From Saprospirales bacterium (GTDB lineage Bacteria > Bacteroidota > Bacteroidia > Chitinophagales > Saprospiraceae): a DNA stretch of 64,000 nucleotides. The number at the start of each line of letters is the position of its first letter. The first letter of the stretch is position 1. Positions 17,807 to 27,271 of the stretch are shown piece by piece. The notes below the pieces were generated by a model that ran no database searches, was not told where the DNA came from, and was given only the letters and a program-made list of their open reading frames with translations. The translations under genes were made by a program, and so were the position numbers. Location: assembly GCA_007695035.1 (NCBI GenBank), contig REEO01000009.1, forward strand, positions 124,001 through 188,000. Reading direction: 5' to 3'.

Positions 17807-19327
17807 TTGCAAAAAAGACGACTTATCGCCTTTACCATTACAAAACCAGTCCGCAATTTTGTCGGACTGACGCTTTTGTTTGTTATAATATGGACCCTGA
17901 GCGGATGTGACCGCGAGGATTTTACCGATTCTCCCAATGCGATGGTAGAATTCTCTGTGGATACGCTGATGTTCGATACGGTATTCACAGAGCGGGGGAC
18001 GATTACCCGGTATTTTAAGGTGTACAATCGCAATGATCGCGCTATTCGGGTCAAAAACGCCCGTATGGAAAATTCCGACAGTTTCTTTCGGTTTAATTTT
18101 GATGGGTTTTCACAAGATGATGCGGGGGAGGTTATAATCTGGCCCAATGACAGTACTTATGTATTTGTAGAGGCCACCATAGACCCTGATGAAAGCATAT
18201 CGGCCAGTCCTTTTGTCATCAATGATCGCATGCTGTTTGAGGTCAATGGCAATACACAGGATGTGCGAATAAAGGCTTTTGGTCAAAATGCGAATTACAT
18301 TCCCGCCAACGAGGCAACCGGAGGGGTTGCGCTATTGAGCTGTGGTGGTGGAACAGTGGTTTGGGACGATCCAAAACCCTATGTGATATTTGGGGTGCTG
18401 GTCATCGATGATTGTAACCTGGTTTGGCCTGCTGGAACCCGAGTTCACGTTCATGGGGGCATTGCCAGCGATGGTCAAATAGTCTATAACGACGGGCTTA
18501 TTTTCACAGGGCCAAATGGCAGGATTTTATCTGAAGGTACTGCGGACAATCCCGTAGTGGTGGGAGGTGACCGACTGGAGCCTGGTTTCGCTGAAATAGC
18601 GGGACAGTGGTCGGGTATCAGGCTGGGAGAGACCTCCGGGCCACACCGTTTTGAACATACGATTATCAGAAACCCCATCATTGGAATAAGGAGTGATTCT
18701 GCAACTACTTTAGACCTGAATGCGGTGACTATTCTAAATACCACAGGTCCTGGCCTGGTCGGAATCCATAACAATATTACAGCCACCAATTGCCTGATTG
18801 GCAATAACGGTGGGCATTCTGTTCAACTGTCTTACGGTGGCGATCACAATTTCTACCACACCACACTTGGCAACTATGGAAATCAATTAGAGGCCCTGCG
18901 AATCGATAATTTTTTCTGCTACGACCCACCGCATTGCGACAATATTGGCCTGAACCCTCTTTCCGTAAATTTCTACAACAGCATTATAGGTGGGAATGGG
19001 CGAGATGAAATTCGGATTATCGACGTTACCAACCGCGAGCCCGGTTTTATGAATTTTTCATTCGATCACTGTTTGGTACGGGTATTTGACCTTGTAAGAG
19101 AACAGTCCTACCCGGAGTTTTTTGAGGAAAATTGCATCAATTGCATCAACTACGAGCTCTTTAATCCACTTTTCACAGATCTTCAAAACAACGACTACCG
19201 CCTGGACTCTCTTTCTGCTGCCATCGGCCAGGGAAAACCACTTCCCGAAGTTAGCCTTGACATAAAAGGAAATCCCAGAGACCCTGATGCCCCCGATGTA
19301 GGATGCTATGAATGGATTGGTAATTAA
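17807..19327 (+). CDS. Right-handed beta-helix lipoprotein
   Basis: A 506-residue predicted lipoprotein; a signal helix (NFVGLTLLFVIIWTL) ends in the lipobox LSGCDRE near residue 34. No ATG precedes it, so the start is taken as the TTG at 17807. An N-terminal immunoglobulin-like region (DTLMFDTVFTERGTITRYFKV) is followed by repeats of short strands with N-x-G turns, such as RFEHTIIRNPIIGI, LNAVTILNTTG and ATNCLIGNNGG, as in parallel beta-helix (pectate-lyase-like) folds. No catalytic cluster is recognisable. It is transcribed divergently from the three-gene glycosyltransferase unit and ends overlapping the transporter gene by four bases. A surface polysaccharide-related role is a guess. Confidence 0.78.
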   Translation: MQKRRLIAFTITKPVRNFVGLTLLFVIIWTLSGCDREDFTDSPNAMVEFSVDTLMFDTVFTERGTITRYFKVYNRNDRAIRVKNARMENSDSFFRFNFDGFSQDDAGEVIIWPNDSTYVFVEATIDPDESISASPFVINDRMLFEVNGNTQDVRIKAFGQNANYIPANEATGGVALLSCGGGTVVWDDPKPYVIFGVLVIDDCNLVWPAGTRVHVHGGIASDGQIVYNDGLIFTGPNGRILSEGTADNPVVVGGDRLEPGFAEIAGQWSGIRLGETSGPHRFEHTIIRNPIIGIRSDSATTLDLNAVTILNTTGPGLVGIHNNITATNCLIGNNGGHSVQLSYGGDHNFYHTTLGNYGNQLEALRIDNFFCYDPPHCDNIGLNPLSVNFYNSIIGGNGRDEIRIIDVTNREPGFMNFSFDHCLVRVFDLVREQSYPEFFEENCINCINYELFNPLFTDLQNNDYRLDSLSAAIGQGKPLPEVSLDIKGNPRDPDAPDVGCYEWIGN

Positions 19328-20649
19328 TCGAATTCCTCAGCTTTGACATTCTTTTTCCTGAGTCGTTCAAAGGGGGTAAAATATAGGAATATCATGCCAA
19401 TGATAAAAAATACCGCCAGTGCAAGGACACTGTTTCGCATACCGCCTGTCAATTGATCTATAAACCCAAAGCTAAATGTACCAATGACAATGGCTATTTT
19501 TTCAGTGGCTTCGTAGAAACTGAAGTAAGATGATACATCCTGCGTTTTTTCCGGCATTAGTTTGGAATAAGTAGAGCGGGAAAGTGATTGAATGCCTCCC
19601 ATGACCAGCCCGACAAAGGAAGCCAACACATAAAACTGGTACTTTTCCTCGATAAAATAAGCCGATACACAGATTGAGGTCCAGATGAAAAGCATGAGCA
19701 TGAGGGAATGTTTGTTTCCTCTGAAATAGGATATTTTTGCAAAGAGGTATGCTCCTCCGGCTGCCACGAGTTGAAGGATGATTACGATGAGTATAAGTTC
19801 GGCTTCTCCAAAACTCAGTTCGCTCTCTGCAAATGCTGAAGCCAGAAACAGCACTGTTTGCACCCCGGTGCTGTAGAAGAAAAAGGACATCAAAAACCCG
19901 CGACTACTTGCTTTTTTTCTCACATTTTTCCATACCAGAAGGAGTTCGCGGTATCCCTTAACAAAACTCTCTCTGCTAAAAGGAGTCCTGAAATCCTTCG
20001 GCATGGCACGGAAAGTGATCTGCGCAAATCCTATCCACCAGACTCCCACGAGTAAAAAAGAGACCCGCACTGCGACCGAGTGGGTCATTCCCAGGAATTC
20101 GTGAAATTGTATCATTGCCAGTATGAAAACCAGAAGAATTACGCTGCCGTAGTACCCCAATGCAAATCCGTGGGCACTCAGCCTGTCAAAGCGGTCTGGG
20201 GTAGCGATTATGGGTAGGTAGCTGTTGTAGAAAACGATACCACCTGCAAAACCAATCATGGAAATAATGAAACCGGCTATCCCTATTTTCCAACTCCAAT
20301 CCACATCGCCTGTGAAAAAAAACATACCGATGCACGAAATGCCCCCCATCCAGGTGAAGAACTGCATGAAAAACTTACGCCTGCCCGTGGTGTCTGCAAT
20401 TCCGGATAAAAGCGGTGCCAGGACAGAGATTGTTAAATACGCTACGGTAATGGAAAATGCGTAGAGGGCACTGTTGGATACTTCCAGTCCGAAAAGCTCC
20501 AGCATGTCATCGGTGGAGGCCAGAAAGTAAACCGGAAATATGGCGACTGTAATGACAAGGGCATAGGAGGAATTGGCCCAATCAAAAAACGCCCAGGCAT
20601 TGAGTATCCCTTTATTGTTTTTCGGAAAATCAGGTATTTTTTTGTCCAT
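19324..20649 (-). CDS. MFS transporter, UMF1 (Atg22-like) family
   Basis: A 441-residue integral membrane protein of the major facilitator superfamily. The start KGILNAWAFFDWANSSYALVI is diagnostic of the UMF1/Atg22-like branch, and the later ADTTGRRKFFM and GLVMGGIQSLSRSTYSKLMP segments match it as well. Yeast Atg22 exports amino acids from the vacuole; bacterial members are mostly uncharacterised and the substrate here is unknown. It converges on the beta-helix lipoprotein, their stops overlapping, and is divergent from rimK. Confidence 0.88.
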   Translation of the reverse strand: MDKKIPDFPKNNKGILNAWAFFDWANSSYALVITVAIFPVYFLASTDDMLELFGLEVSNSALYAFSITVAYLTISVLAPLLSGIADTTGRRKFFMQFFTWMGGISCIGMFFFTGDVDWSWKIGIAGFIISMIGFAGGIVFYNSYLPIIATPDRFDRLSAHGFALGYYGSVILLVFILAMIQFHEFLGMTHSVAVRVSFLLVGVWWIGFAQITFRAMPKDFRTPFSRESFVKGYRELLLVWKNVRKKASSRGFLMSFFFYSTGVQTVLFLASAFAESELSFGEAELILIVIILQLVAAGGAYLFAKISYFRGNKHSLMLMLFIWTSICVSAYFIEEKYQFYVLASFVGLVMGGIQSLSRSTYSKLMPEKTQDVSSYFSFYEATEKIAIVIGTFSFGFIDQLTGGMRNSVLALAVFFIIGMIFLYFTPFERLRKKNVKAEEFD

Positions 20650-20750
20650 GCTTGAGCAATTGGACGCAAGAAAGCAATTTTTAAGTGAAAAGCACCTATG
20701 GTTGCTAAACTTTAATTACTTTGGAGTCTTTTCCCACGAATGGAAGTACA

Positions 20751-21668
20751 ATGTCAAGGGTTTTGACCATCGCAATTTTATCCAGAGGACCGTCGCTCTA
20801 CAGTACTCAGAGCCTTGTGCGTGCAGTTAGAGAGGCAGGGAATCAGGTGAAAGTTATTGACCACATGGGTTGCGACCTCAGTATTACTCAGAACAAACCG
20901 ATGGTTTATTATTACGGCAGGGATTGTAAAGACTTTGATGCGGTAATCCCTCGCATTGGTGCATCTGTCACAACTCACGGTGCTGCGGTTATAAGACACT
21001 TTGAATTGATGGGGTGTTTTTCGACCCTCACTTCTGCCGCTCTTTTGAGAACGCGCAACAAATTGAGTGCCCTACAGATTTTGGCTTGCCATGGGATTGA
21101 TATCCCAAGGACGATTATGCCATCCACCAGGGCAATGGCACACGGTTTTCTAGATAAGATTGGAAGGCCTCCTTATGTCATTAAAGTAGCTTCGGGAACC
21201 CACGGTGCCGGTGTTTTGAAAGCTGAGAGCAAACAGGCAGCTATCAATTTACTGGATGCTTTTTACCAATTGAAAGAAATGGTCATTGTGCAGGAATTCG
21301 TAGCTGAAAGTGCAGGCAGGGATATTCGAATCATAGTGGTGGGGGATAAGGTTGTCGCAGCCATGGAAAGACGCTCCAATTCCAATGATTTTAGATCCAA
21401 CCTCCATCTCGGCGGTTCATCCACTTTGGTGGAACTTAGTGAAAAGGAAAGAGAAATTGCCATTGAAGCAAGCCGGTTGATGGGACTTCAGGTGGCAGGG
21501 GTGGATATCCTGCGATCAAAAAGGGGACCGCTGGTATTAGAGGTTAACGCATCTCCGGGACTTGAGGGTATTGAAAAGACCACCGGTATTGACATTGCCG
21601 CACACATTGTTAAACTTATTGAAGCGGAGTTGATTGAACATAGAAAAAGGGATTATGAAGGAGACTGA
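20751..21668 (+). CDS. rimK: RimK-type alpha-L-glutamate ligase (ATP-grasp)
   Basis: About 305 residues from the ATG at 20751 (a TTG 30 bases upstream adds non-family residues). The protein begins with the Rossmann-like strand LTIAILSRGPSLYST and carries RIGASVTTHG, the ATP-grasp glycine-rich loop KVASGTHGAGV, EFVAESAGRDIRIIVVGDKVVAAMERRS, and the metal/nucleotide end GVDILRSKRGPLVLEVNASPG. E. coli RimK adds glutamates to the C-terminus of ribosomal protein S6; homologues ligate amino acids to other carriers. The next gene, an aspartoacylase-like peptidase, overlaps its end by 14 bases, so the two probably act on the same product. Confidence 0.92.
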   Translation: MSRVLTIAILSRGPSLYSTQSLVRAVREAGNQVKVIDHMGCDLSITQNKPMVYYYGRDCKDFDAVIPRIGASVTTHGAAVIRHFELMGCFSTLTSAALLRTRNKLSALQILACHGIDIPRTIMPSTRAMAHGFLDKIGRPPYVIKVASGTHGAGVLKAESKQAAINLLDAFYQLKEMVIVQEFVAESAGRDIRIIVVGDKVVAAMERRSNSNDFRSNLHLGGSSTLVELSEKEREIAIEASRLMGLQVAGVDILRSKRGPLVLEVNASPGLEGIEKTTGIDIAAHIVKLIEAELIEHRKRDYEGD

Positions 21669-22608
21669 TTTCAGCATAAACAAAACAGATATTGGATTGG
21701 GTGAGCACAAACAGGTGAAGATTAGTGTGGGCAAATTGCCCTCAGGCAACAGGATAAATATCAATGCCAGTGTTTTTCGCTCTGATAAACCGGGACCGGT
21801 TGTGCTGCTACTGGCCGGTATGCATGGCGATGAAATTGATGGGGTCGAAATCGTGAGACAATTTTTGCGAAATTTTGCCCCCGCCAGCTTGAAATCGGGT
21901 TCCCTGATCGTCATTCCCCTACTCAATATTTACGGCTTTCTGAATTTCAGCAGGGATGTCCCGGATGGAAAGGATGTCAATCGCTCCTTTCCAGGTAGCA
22001 GATTTGGCTCGCTGGCATCGAGGGTAGCCAGCTCACTTACCACTGAAATTCTTCCGCTTACCGATGTTATCCTTGATTTTCACACCGGTGGATTGGGGCG
22101 TTACAATTTCCCTCAGATCCGCTACACAAGTGGGGACGACCGCTCTCTCGAATTGGCCAGGGTTTTTAATCCTCCTTTTATCATTTCAAAACCTACCATT
22201 GCAAAATCGCTCCGCAAAATCGCACGCAAGGAAAACAAGTCGATATTGGTTTATGAGGGGGGTGAGGCACAACGCCGGGATGAATTTGTCATAAATTTGG
22301 GATTGCGGGGAATTTACCGCATTTTGGATTACCTGGAAATGGTGGAGTACAGAGATGATAAAGAATACCCGCTCCTACAGCTATCGGGTTCTATTTGGAG
22401 GAGGGCAGCCCAGTCTGGGTTTTTTATTCCCCAAAAAAAATCAGGTGACCCGGTGAAAAACGGCGAAGTCATAGGTCTGATTCAGGACCTACTTGAACCT
22501 AAAGAATACGAGGTGAAAAGTACGAGGAATGGTTTTGTGATAGGCAACAGCTATTCTCCGATTGTTTATCAGGGAGATGCACTTTACCACATCGGTTATT
22601 TGGATTGA
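21655..22608 (+). CDS. Succinylglutamate desuccinylase/aspartoacylase family zinc hydrolase
   Basis: About 317 residues from the ATG at 21655, inside the end of rimK. The M14-type zinc site is visible: GMHGDEIDGVE (first His and Glu ligands, near residues 57-67), the NRSFPG substrate loop, and DFHTGGLGRYN (third ligand). A late EGGEA could supply the general base glutamate. Members cleave acyl-amino acid bonds; close relatives are often encoded next to rimK. I infer that this enzyme may trim or recycle the RimK product. A C-terminal lipoyl-like beta domain (GEVIGLIQDLLE...YEVKSTRNGFVIG) is typical for this subfamily. Confidence 0.9.
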   Translation: MKETDFSINKTDIGLGEHKQVKISVGKLPSGNRININASVFRSDKPGPVVLLLAGMHGDEIDGVEIVRQFLRNFAPASLKSGSLIVIPLLNIYGFLNFSRDVPDGKDVNRSFPGSRFGSLASRVASSLTTEILPLTDVILDFHTGGLGRYNFPQIRYTSGDDRSLELARVFNPPFIISKPTIAKSLRKIARKENKSILVYEGGEAQRRDEFVINLGLRGIYRILDYLEMVEYRDDKEYPLLQLSGSIWRRAAQSGFFIPQKKSGDPVKNGEVIGLIQDLLEPKEYEVKSTRNGFVIGNSYSPIVYQGDALYHIGYLD

Positions 22609-22610
22609 TC

Positions 22611-22634
22611 ATTTGCCAGGTCAACCTGGCAAAT
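22611..22634. other. Perfect 11-bp palindromic hairpin after the aspartoacylase gene
   Basis: ATTTGCCAGGT and ACCTGGCAAAT are perfect complements separated by CA. It begins three bases after the stop codon and lies between convergent genes. There is no T-run on either strand, so it is either an atypical terminator or an mRNA 3'-end stabiliser. Confidence 0.6.
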
Positions 22635-22711
22635 CCCAGAGTGGTGTACGGCTTGTTGAGTCCCGATTTGGAGGGCTTATTTTCGACTCAATCCTCTGTT
22701 TCAGTTTAGGA

Positions 22712-23983
22712 TCACCTGAAAATAGTTTGATTTCGTTCAGGACCCACGGATACCAATTTAACCGGGATGTCCAACTCGCTTTCTAAAAATTGGATAAACT
22801 TTCCGGCCTGTTCAGGTAGTTGATCATAGGCTTTTAAGTGTTTCAAATCGTCATCCCAGCCATTGAACTCCAGGTACTTTATATCGGCTATGTCTGATTC
22901 TGCATCAAATGGAAATTCACCGGTCCAATCACCCTGTCGGAGTTGGTAGGAGGTGGCTGCTTTAAAGGTTTTAACTGCGGATAGGACATCCAATTTAGTT
23001 ACTGTGAGTTCTGTTACTCCGTTTATCATGCAGACATATCTGAGTTGGGGGATGTCAACCCAGCCGCATCGCCTCTGCCTGCCGGTGGTTGCTCCGAATT
23101 CTCTTCCCGCTTCCATAAGGGCCTCCCCGTCCTCGTCAAAAAGCTCTGTGGGGAAGGGTCCACTGCCCACTCTGGTGCAGTAAGCTTTTGTGATTCCCAT
23201 GACGCTTCCTATGGCCGAAGGTGGCACTCCGAGACCATCGCACACTCCTGCGGTAATGGTGTTGGATGAAGTTACGAAGGGGTAGGTGCCGTAGGTAATG
23301 TCGAGCATGGTTCCCTGAGCTCCCTCTGCCAGAATTTTTTTGCCATCACTAAGCATTTGAGACATGAAATATTCACAATTGACCAACTTCATATTTCTCA
23401 TTTGGTCAATCGCTTTAAACCATTTTTCCTCTTCACCGGCCAGGTCAAAATCCACATTGGGATACATGGATGCCAGACCGAGGTGTTTTTCCCGCAGTTT
23501 TTCATACCGCTTTTTAAAGTCCTCTCTGAGTATGTCACCGACCCGAAGTCCGTTCCTGCCGGTTTTATCCATGTAGGTCGGTCCGATTCCCCGCAGGGTG
23601 GAACCGATTTTTTCCTTTCCTTTATGAGCTTCTGATCCGGCATCGAGCATCCGGTGAGTAGGGAGAATGAGATGTGCCTTCAGCGCTATATACAAATTGT
23701 CTCTGCAGTCCAGACCGGATTGTATTAGTCCTTCAATTTCGCGCTTGAAAGTAATTGGATCAATTACCACCCCGTTTCCCACCAAATTGATGGTGTGTTT
23801 TCTGAATATTCCTGAGGGAATAGTGTGAAGAACGTGCTTTTGGTCGCCAATTTCAATTGTATGTCCCGCATTCGGGCCACCCTGAAATCTACAAATCGCA
23901 TCGTAATTCTCTGAAAGAAGGTCCACAATCTTCCCCTTTCCTTCATCGCCCCATTGCAAACCTATCAATACGTCAACAGCCAT
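22712..23983 (-). CDS. purA: Adenylosuccinate synthetase PurA
   Basis: A 423-residue GTP-dependent enzyme that joins IMP and aspartate, the first committed step to AMP. Nearly invariant motifs are present: IGLQWGDEGKGK (Asp and the phosphate loop), FQGGPNAGHTI (catalytic His), IPSGIF, RGIGPTYMDK, EGAQGTMLDI and TTGRQRRCGW. Length is normal. It is on the minus strand behind fur and relA/spoT with a 204-bp gap; a TACCTTTG box on the minus strand at 24009-24016 could give it its own promoter, though I find no -33 partner. PurA is a known target of inhibition by (p)ppGpp in several bacteria, which makes the proximity to relA/spoT worth noting. Confidence 0.96.
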   Translation of the reverse strand: MAVDVLIGLQWGDEGKGKIVDLLSENYDAICRFQGGPNAGHTIEIGDQKHVLHTIPSGIFRKHTINLVGNGVVIDPITFKREIEGLIQSGLDCRDNLYIALKAHLILPTHRMLDAGSEAHKGKEKIGSTLRGIGPTYMDKTGRNGLRVGDILREDFKKRYEKLREKHLGLASMYPNVDFDLAGEEEKWFKAIDQMRNMKLVNCEYFMSQMLSDGKKILAEGAQGTMLDITYGTYPFVTSSNTITAGVCDGLGVPPSAIGSVMGITKAYCTRVGSGPFPTELFDEDGEALMEAGREFGATTGRQRRCGWVDIPQLRYVCMINGVTELTVTKLDVLSAVKTFKAATSYQLRQGDWTGEFPFDAESDIADIKYLEFNGWDDDLKHLKAYDQLPEQAGKFIQFLESELDIPVKLVSVGPERNQTIFR

Positions 23984-24187
23984 TTATTTGTCAAGTTGTT
24001 TTAAGGCTCAAAGGTAAGTCACTTTGGACAGTTTATCTTTTTTCCTCATGCATTATTGATAAATATTCACCTTTTGGATAAAAATAGGAATGTTATTAGG
24101 GAAAAAGAAGATTTCAAAGCTATGGTTGAGAATCAGCAATGGGTGATTGGTAGGTGGAATTTACCTGATTCAAGGTGATGGCCGAAA

Positions 24188-24673
24188 TCAGTCTTCCTTC
24201 GGATTTTTGTCGCAACTTTCACAAACACCGTAGAGGTTGAGGGCATGATGGGTGATTCGGAATTTCAGAATGTCGCCTATGATGTCCTTAATCTGCTGTA
24301 TCCTGGGGTCGCAAAACTCCACTACTTTGCCACATTTTTCACAGATGAGGTGGTCGTGTTGTTTGAAGCCATAAGACTTTTCATAGTGCGTGAGGTTTTG
24401 ACCAAACTGCAGTTTTTTCACCAGATCGCAGTCAACAAGGATTTCGAGGGTGTTGTACACAGTGGCTCTGCTGACGCGGTAGTTCTGGTTTTTCATGTGT
24501 ACATAGAGTGACTCAGCATCAAAGTGGTCATCGCGGTTGTAAATCTCCTCCAGAATCGCAAAGCGCTCAGGTGTCTTTCTGAAGTTGTTTTCCTCCAAAA
24601 AGTCTCTGAAAATATTTTTTACGGTTTCAGAAACCTGTTCAGGTGACTGCTCCTTGTTTTTGGAAACTCCCAT
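24188..24673 (-). CDS. Fur-family metal-responsive repressor
   Basis: A 161-residue Fur-type regulator: N-terminal winged helix ([39 protein letters not shown]) and a dimerisation domain with [15 protein letters not shown] and a C-terminal CESCDKN. The two CxxC pairs are the structural zinc site of Fur/PerR/Zur proteins, and HDHLIC contributes regulatory ligands. The sequence does not decide between iron, peroxide (PerR) and zinc sensing. It follows relA/spoT by 17 bp on the same strand and is probably co-transcribed with it. Confidence 0.92.
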   Translation of the reverse strand: MGVSKNKEQSPEQVSETVKNIFRDFLEENNFRKTPERFAILEEIYNRDDHFDAESLYVHMKNQNYRVSRATVYNTLEILVDCDLVKKLQFGQNLTHYEKSYGFKQHDHLICEKCGKVVEFCDPRIQQIKDIIGDILKFRITHHALNLYGVCESCDKNPKED

Positions 24674-24690
24674 GGTTGATTTTCTAACCC

Positions 24691-26913
24691 TTAGTTGGTT
24701 CTGATAACATTGGTAATACCCTTAAGGTTTTTCAGCGTCCTGATGACTATTTCCATTTGATCTTTGTTCATGACCAGAATGCTCATGTTGCCCTCAAAAT
24801 ATCCACCGGTCCCTTCAATGTTGAATGACCGAATGTTTAAACCGAGTTTGGACGAGATGGTGTTTGTGAGCCGCTCAATAACCCCCGGTCCGTCGTCAAC
24901 TCCGATTATCTTGAGATTGACCTGGAAGGATTCTCCTATTTTATCCACCCATTCCGCTTTCATGACCCGGTAACCGTAGTTTGCCATTAGGTGGGTAGAG
25001 TTGGGGCAATTGGTTCTGTGAATCTTTAAACCCGATCCGGCGGTAAAAAAGGCAAAAATGGGGTCTCCCTGTACGGGATTGCAACAGGTAGCCAGGGAGT
25101 AATGATATTGGTCCGCAGGTTCACCATTTACCAGGATTTTACTCGCACTGTCTTTTGTCGTGTATTGTTCTGAGGGTGCGATTTCTCCCTTTGGCTCAGG
25201 TTTTTCGCGTGGACTTTCCACTTTTTTGGTAACAAACTGGTGGTTTTCTATCCCAAAATTTTTGAGCTGAGCCAGGTCAAATTCTCCCTTGTAAATATCG
25301 TAAAATAGCTCCGGGTGGTTGTTGTAGTTGTAGTGTTTTACAAGAAATTCCACAGCCTGCTCAAAATCCACCTTCATATTCTTGAGTTTTCGCTCCAGGG
25401 CTTCCTTCCCAAATTCCCCCTTTTTGTGTTTTTCCTCCTTGAGGGAGGAGCGAATTTTGGACTTGGCCTTTCCGGTTTTTACCATTTTGATCCAATCGTC
25501 ATTGGGCTTCTGGTTTTTGTTGGTTGTAACGTGGACCTGGTCGCCATTTTGAAGCTCATAACCCATTGGCACGAGCTTGTTATTGACCTTAATGGCTGAG
25601 GCATGGTAGCCGATGTCTGTGTGAATTGAGAAAGCAAAATCCAGAGCTGTAGCACCCTTTGGCAGAATCTTCATATCTCCCTGTGGGGTATAGACATAAA
25701 CCTCTTCTTTAAAGAGGTTGGTTTTGAAGTCCGAGAGGAATTCCACCGGGTCTTCGTGCTCCTGGTCCTCAAGTATTTCCCGGATATTGTCCAACCACAT
25801 TTCATAAACATCCTTCTGGTTTTTGACCCCCTTGTATTTCCAGTGTGCAGCAAATCCACGCTCTGCAATCTCATCCATACGCTCTGTCCGGATTTGTATT
25901 TCCACATACCTTCCCTTAGGTCCAATTACTGTTGTATGCAGGGATTCGTAGCCGTTGGATTTGGGGGTCGTAATCCAATCTTTCAATCGCTCCGGAATAG
26001 GTGGATGCACATCGGTTACAATGGAGTATATCTGCCAGCAAATGTTTTTCTCTACATCCAATGGCACATCCACTATGATTCTGATTGCGAAAAGATCATA
26101 AATCTCCTCAAAATCGACGTTTTTGGTCTGGATTTTATTCCAAATGGAAGAGATCGACTTTGGCCTTCCGGTAATGCGATAGGGGAGATTGAGCTGCTCC
26201 AGTTTCTTGCGCAAAGGCCGGATAAACTCCTGAATGTATCTGTTTCGCTCGTTCTTTGATTGCTGCAGTTTCTCAGAAATGTCGCTGTAGCTCTCCGGGT
26301 CCGTAATCCGCATACAAAGATCCTGAAATTCCACCCTTATGTTGTATAAACCGAGGCGGTGGGCCAGTGGCGAGTATATATAGTTGGTTTCGGCTGCGAT
26401 TTTGAGCTGCTTTTGATGAGGCATCGACCCGATTGTACGAAGATTGTGAAGCCTGTCTGCCATCTTGATAAGCACTACCCGAACATCCTCAATAAGCGTG
26501 GAAATTACCTTTTTGAAGTTCTCCGCCTGGGGACTGTTGTAGCTGTAGGTCCCGTCAAGCTTGGTCAACCCATCTACAATGCGGGCAATTTTATCACCAA
26601 AAATCTCGCGAATCTCTTCCAGTGTAATGGGCGTGTCCTCAACCACATCGTGAAGCAAGGCGCAAATTATAGCCGTGGGACCAAGTCCGATTTCAGCGGC
26701 GCAAATTCGCGCTACTTCAATAGGATGCAAAACATAAGGTTCACCCGACTTCCTGCGCTGATCGGCATGTGCAGAAACTGCCATATCATAAGCCATTTTG
26801 ATATTGACCTTATCCTCGGGATGCACTTCCGTTTTGATGGAACGCATCATCCGCCTGTATGCCTTTTGGATCAGCAGCTTCTCGTCCTGTGCTATGGGTT
26901 TCGTTTCAGCCAT
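24691..26913 (-). CDS. relA: Bifunctional (p)ppGpp synthetase/hydrolase RelA/SpoT (Rsh)
   Basis: A 740-residue long RelA-SpoT homologue controlling the stringent response. The N-terminal HD hydrolase is intact ([23 protein letters not shown]). The synthetase has [14 protein letters not shown] and the RLKD form of the RxKD motif ([21 protein letters not shown], in short pieces), as in bifunctional enzymes. A TGS domain ([24 protein letters not shown], in pieces), a conserved-cysteine region [12 protein letters not shown] and a C-terminal ACT domain (about residues 665-740) complete it. It heads a unit with fur and perhaps purA, driven by a clear promoter at 26951-26980. Confidence 0.95.
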   Translation of the reverse strand: MAETKPIAQDEKLLIQKAYRRMMRSIKTEVHPEDKVNIKMAYDMAVSAHADQRRKSGEPYVLHPIEVARICAAEIGLGPTAIICALLHDVVEDTPITLEEIREIFGDKIARIVDGLTKLDGTYSYNSPQAENFKKVISTLIEDVRVVLIKMADRLHNLRTIGSMPHQKQLKIAAETNYIYSPLAHRLGLYNIRVEFQDLCMRITDPESYSDISEKLQQSKNERNRYIQEFIRPLRKKLEQLNLPYRITGRPKSISSIWNKIQTKNVDFEEIYDLFAIRIIVDVPLDVEKNICWQIYSIVTDVHPPIPERLKDWITTPKSNGYESLHTTVIGPKGRYVEIQIRTERMDEIAERGFAAHWKYKGVKNQKDVYEMWLDNIREILEDQEHEDPVEFLSDFKTNLFKEEVYVYTPQGDMKILPKGATALDFAFSIHTDIGYHASAIKVNNKLVPMGYELQNGDQVHVTTNKNQKPNDDWIKMVKTGKAKSKIRSSLKEEKHKKGEFGKEALERKLKNMKVDFEQAVEFLVKHYNYNNHPELFYDIYKGEFDLAQLKNFGIENHQFVTKKVESPREKPEPKGEIAPSEQYTTKDSASKILVNGEPADQYHYSLATCCNPVQGDPIFAFFTAGSGLKIHRTNCPNSTHLMANYGYRVMKAEWVDKIGESFQVNLKIIGVDDGPGVIERLTNTISSKLGLNIRSFNIEGTGGYFEGNMSILVMNKDQMEIVIRTLKNLKGITNVIRTN

Positions 26914-26950
26914 TTTAATTTGACAAACTTTATGATTCGCTTAGTTACAA

Positions 26951-26980
26951 CAAAAATAAGACCAATAATTTATCCGCAAA
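26951..26980 (-). promoter_or_regulatory. Promoter of relA/spoT
   Basis: On the minus strand TTTG (26977-26980) is followed after 18 bp by TATTTTTG (26951-26958), a good match to the phylum's consensus. The ATG of relA/spoT lies 37 bp downstream of the box. Confidence 0.65.
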
Positions 26981-27006
26981 GTGTAAAAAAATTTTCTCCT
27001 GGCTTG

Positions 27007-27037
27007 TTGGCAGTTATTGAATATAAGCGTATCTTTG
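27007..27037 (+). promoter_or_regulatory. Promoter of tRNA-Leu
   Basis: TTG at 27007-27009, 20 bp, then TATCTTTG at 27030-27037. The tRNA begins 53 bp downstream, leaving a 5' leader for RNase P to remove. Confidence 0.65.
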
Positions 27038-27089
27038 CAGTCCTTTTAAAAAATCAGGCGGGAAAGTGTCGTTTGGTTTTACATTAAAT

Positions 27090-27172
27090 GCGGGTGTGGC
27101 GGAATTGGTAGACGCGCCAGACTTAGGATCTGGTGCCGCTAAGGCGTGGGGGTTCGAGTCCCTCCACCCGCA
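27090..27172 (+). tRNA. tRNA-Leu (anticodon TAG)
   Basis: An 83-base cloverleaf: acceptor GCGGGTG pairs with CACCCGC, discriminator A, D-arm with TGGTAGACG, anticodon stem CCAGA/TCTGG around the loop containing TAG, a long variable arm (TGCCGCTAAGGCG region) typical of leucine tRNAs, and a GGTTCGAGTCC T-arm. The CCA end is not encoded. It lies 99 bp before the trigger factor gene; only a T-rich stretch follows, with no clear hairpin, so read-through into tig is possible. Confidence 0.95.
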
Positions 27173-27271
27173 CTTTTTATTTTTTCGCAAGGGTTGGCAT
27201 CTGAAGTCATCTCCCTGAAATACCCACCAAATTTTGCGGTTATTCCCGCTCCAAAAATCAGTAATTCTTTT

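Noticed and set aside
26359-27087. 242-codon open frame on the plus strand over relA/spoT
   Set aside because: Mostly antisense to relA/spoT and ends just before the tRNA-Leu; no motif, no promoter.
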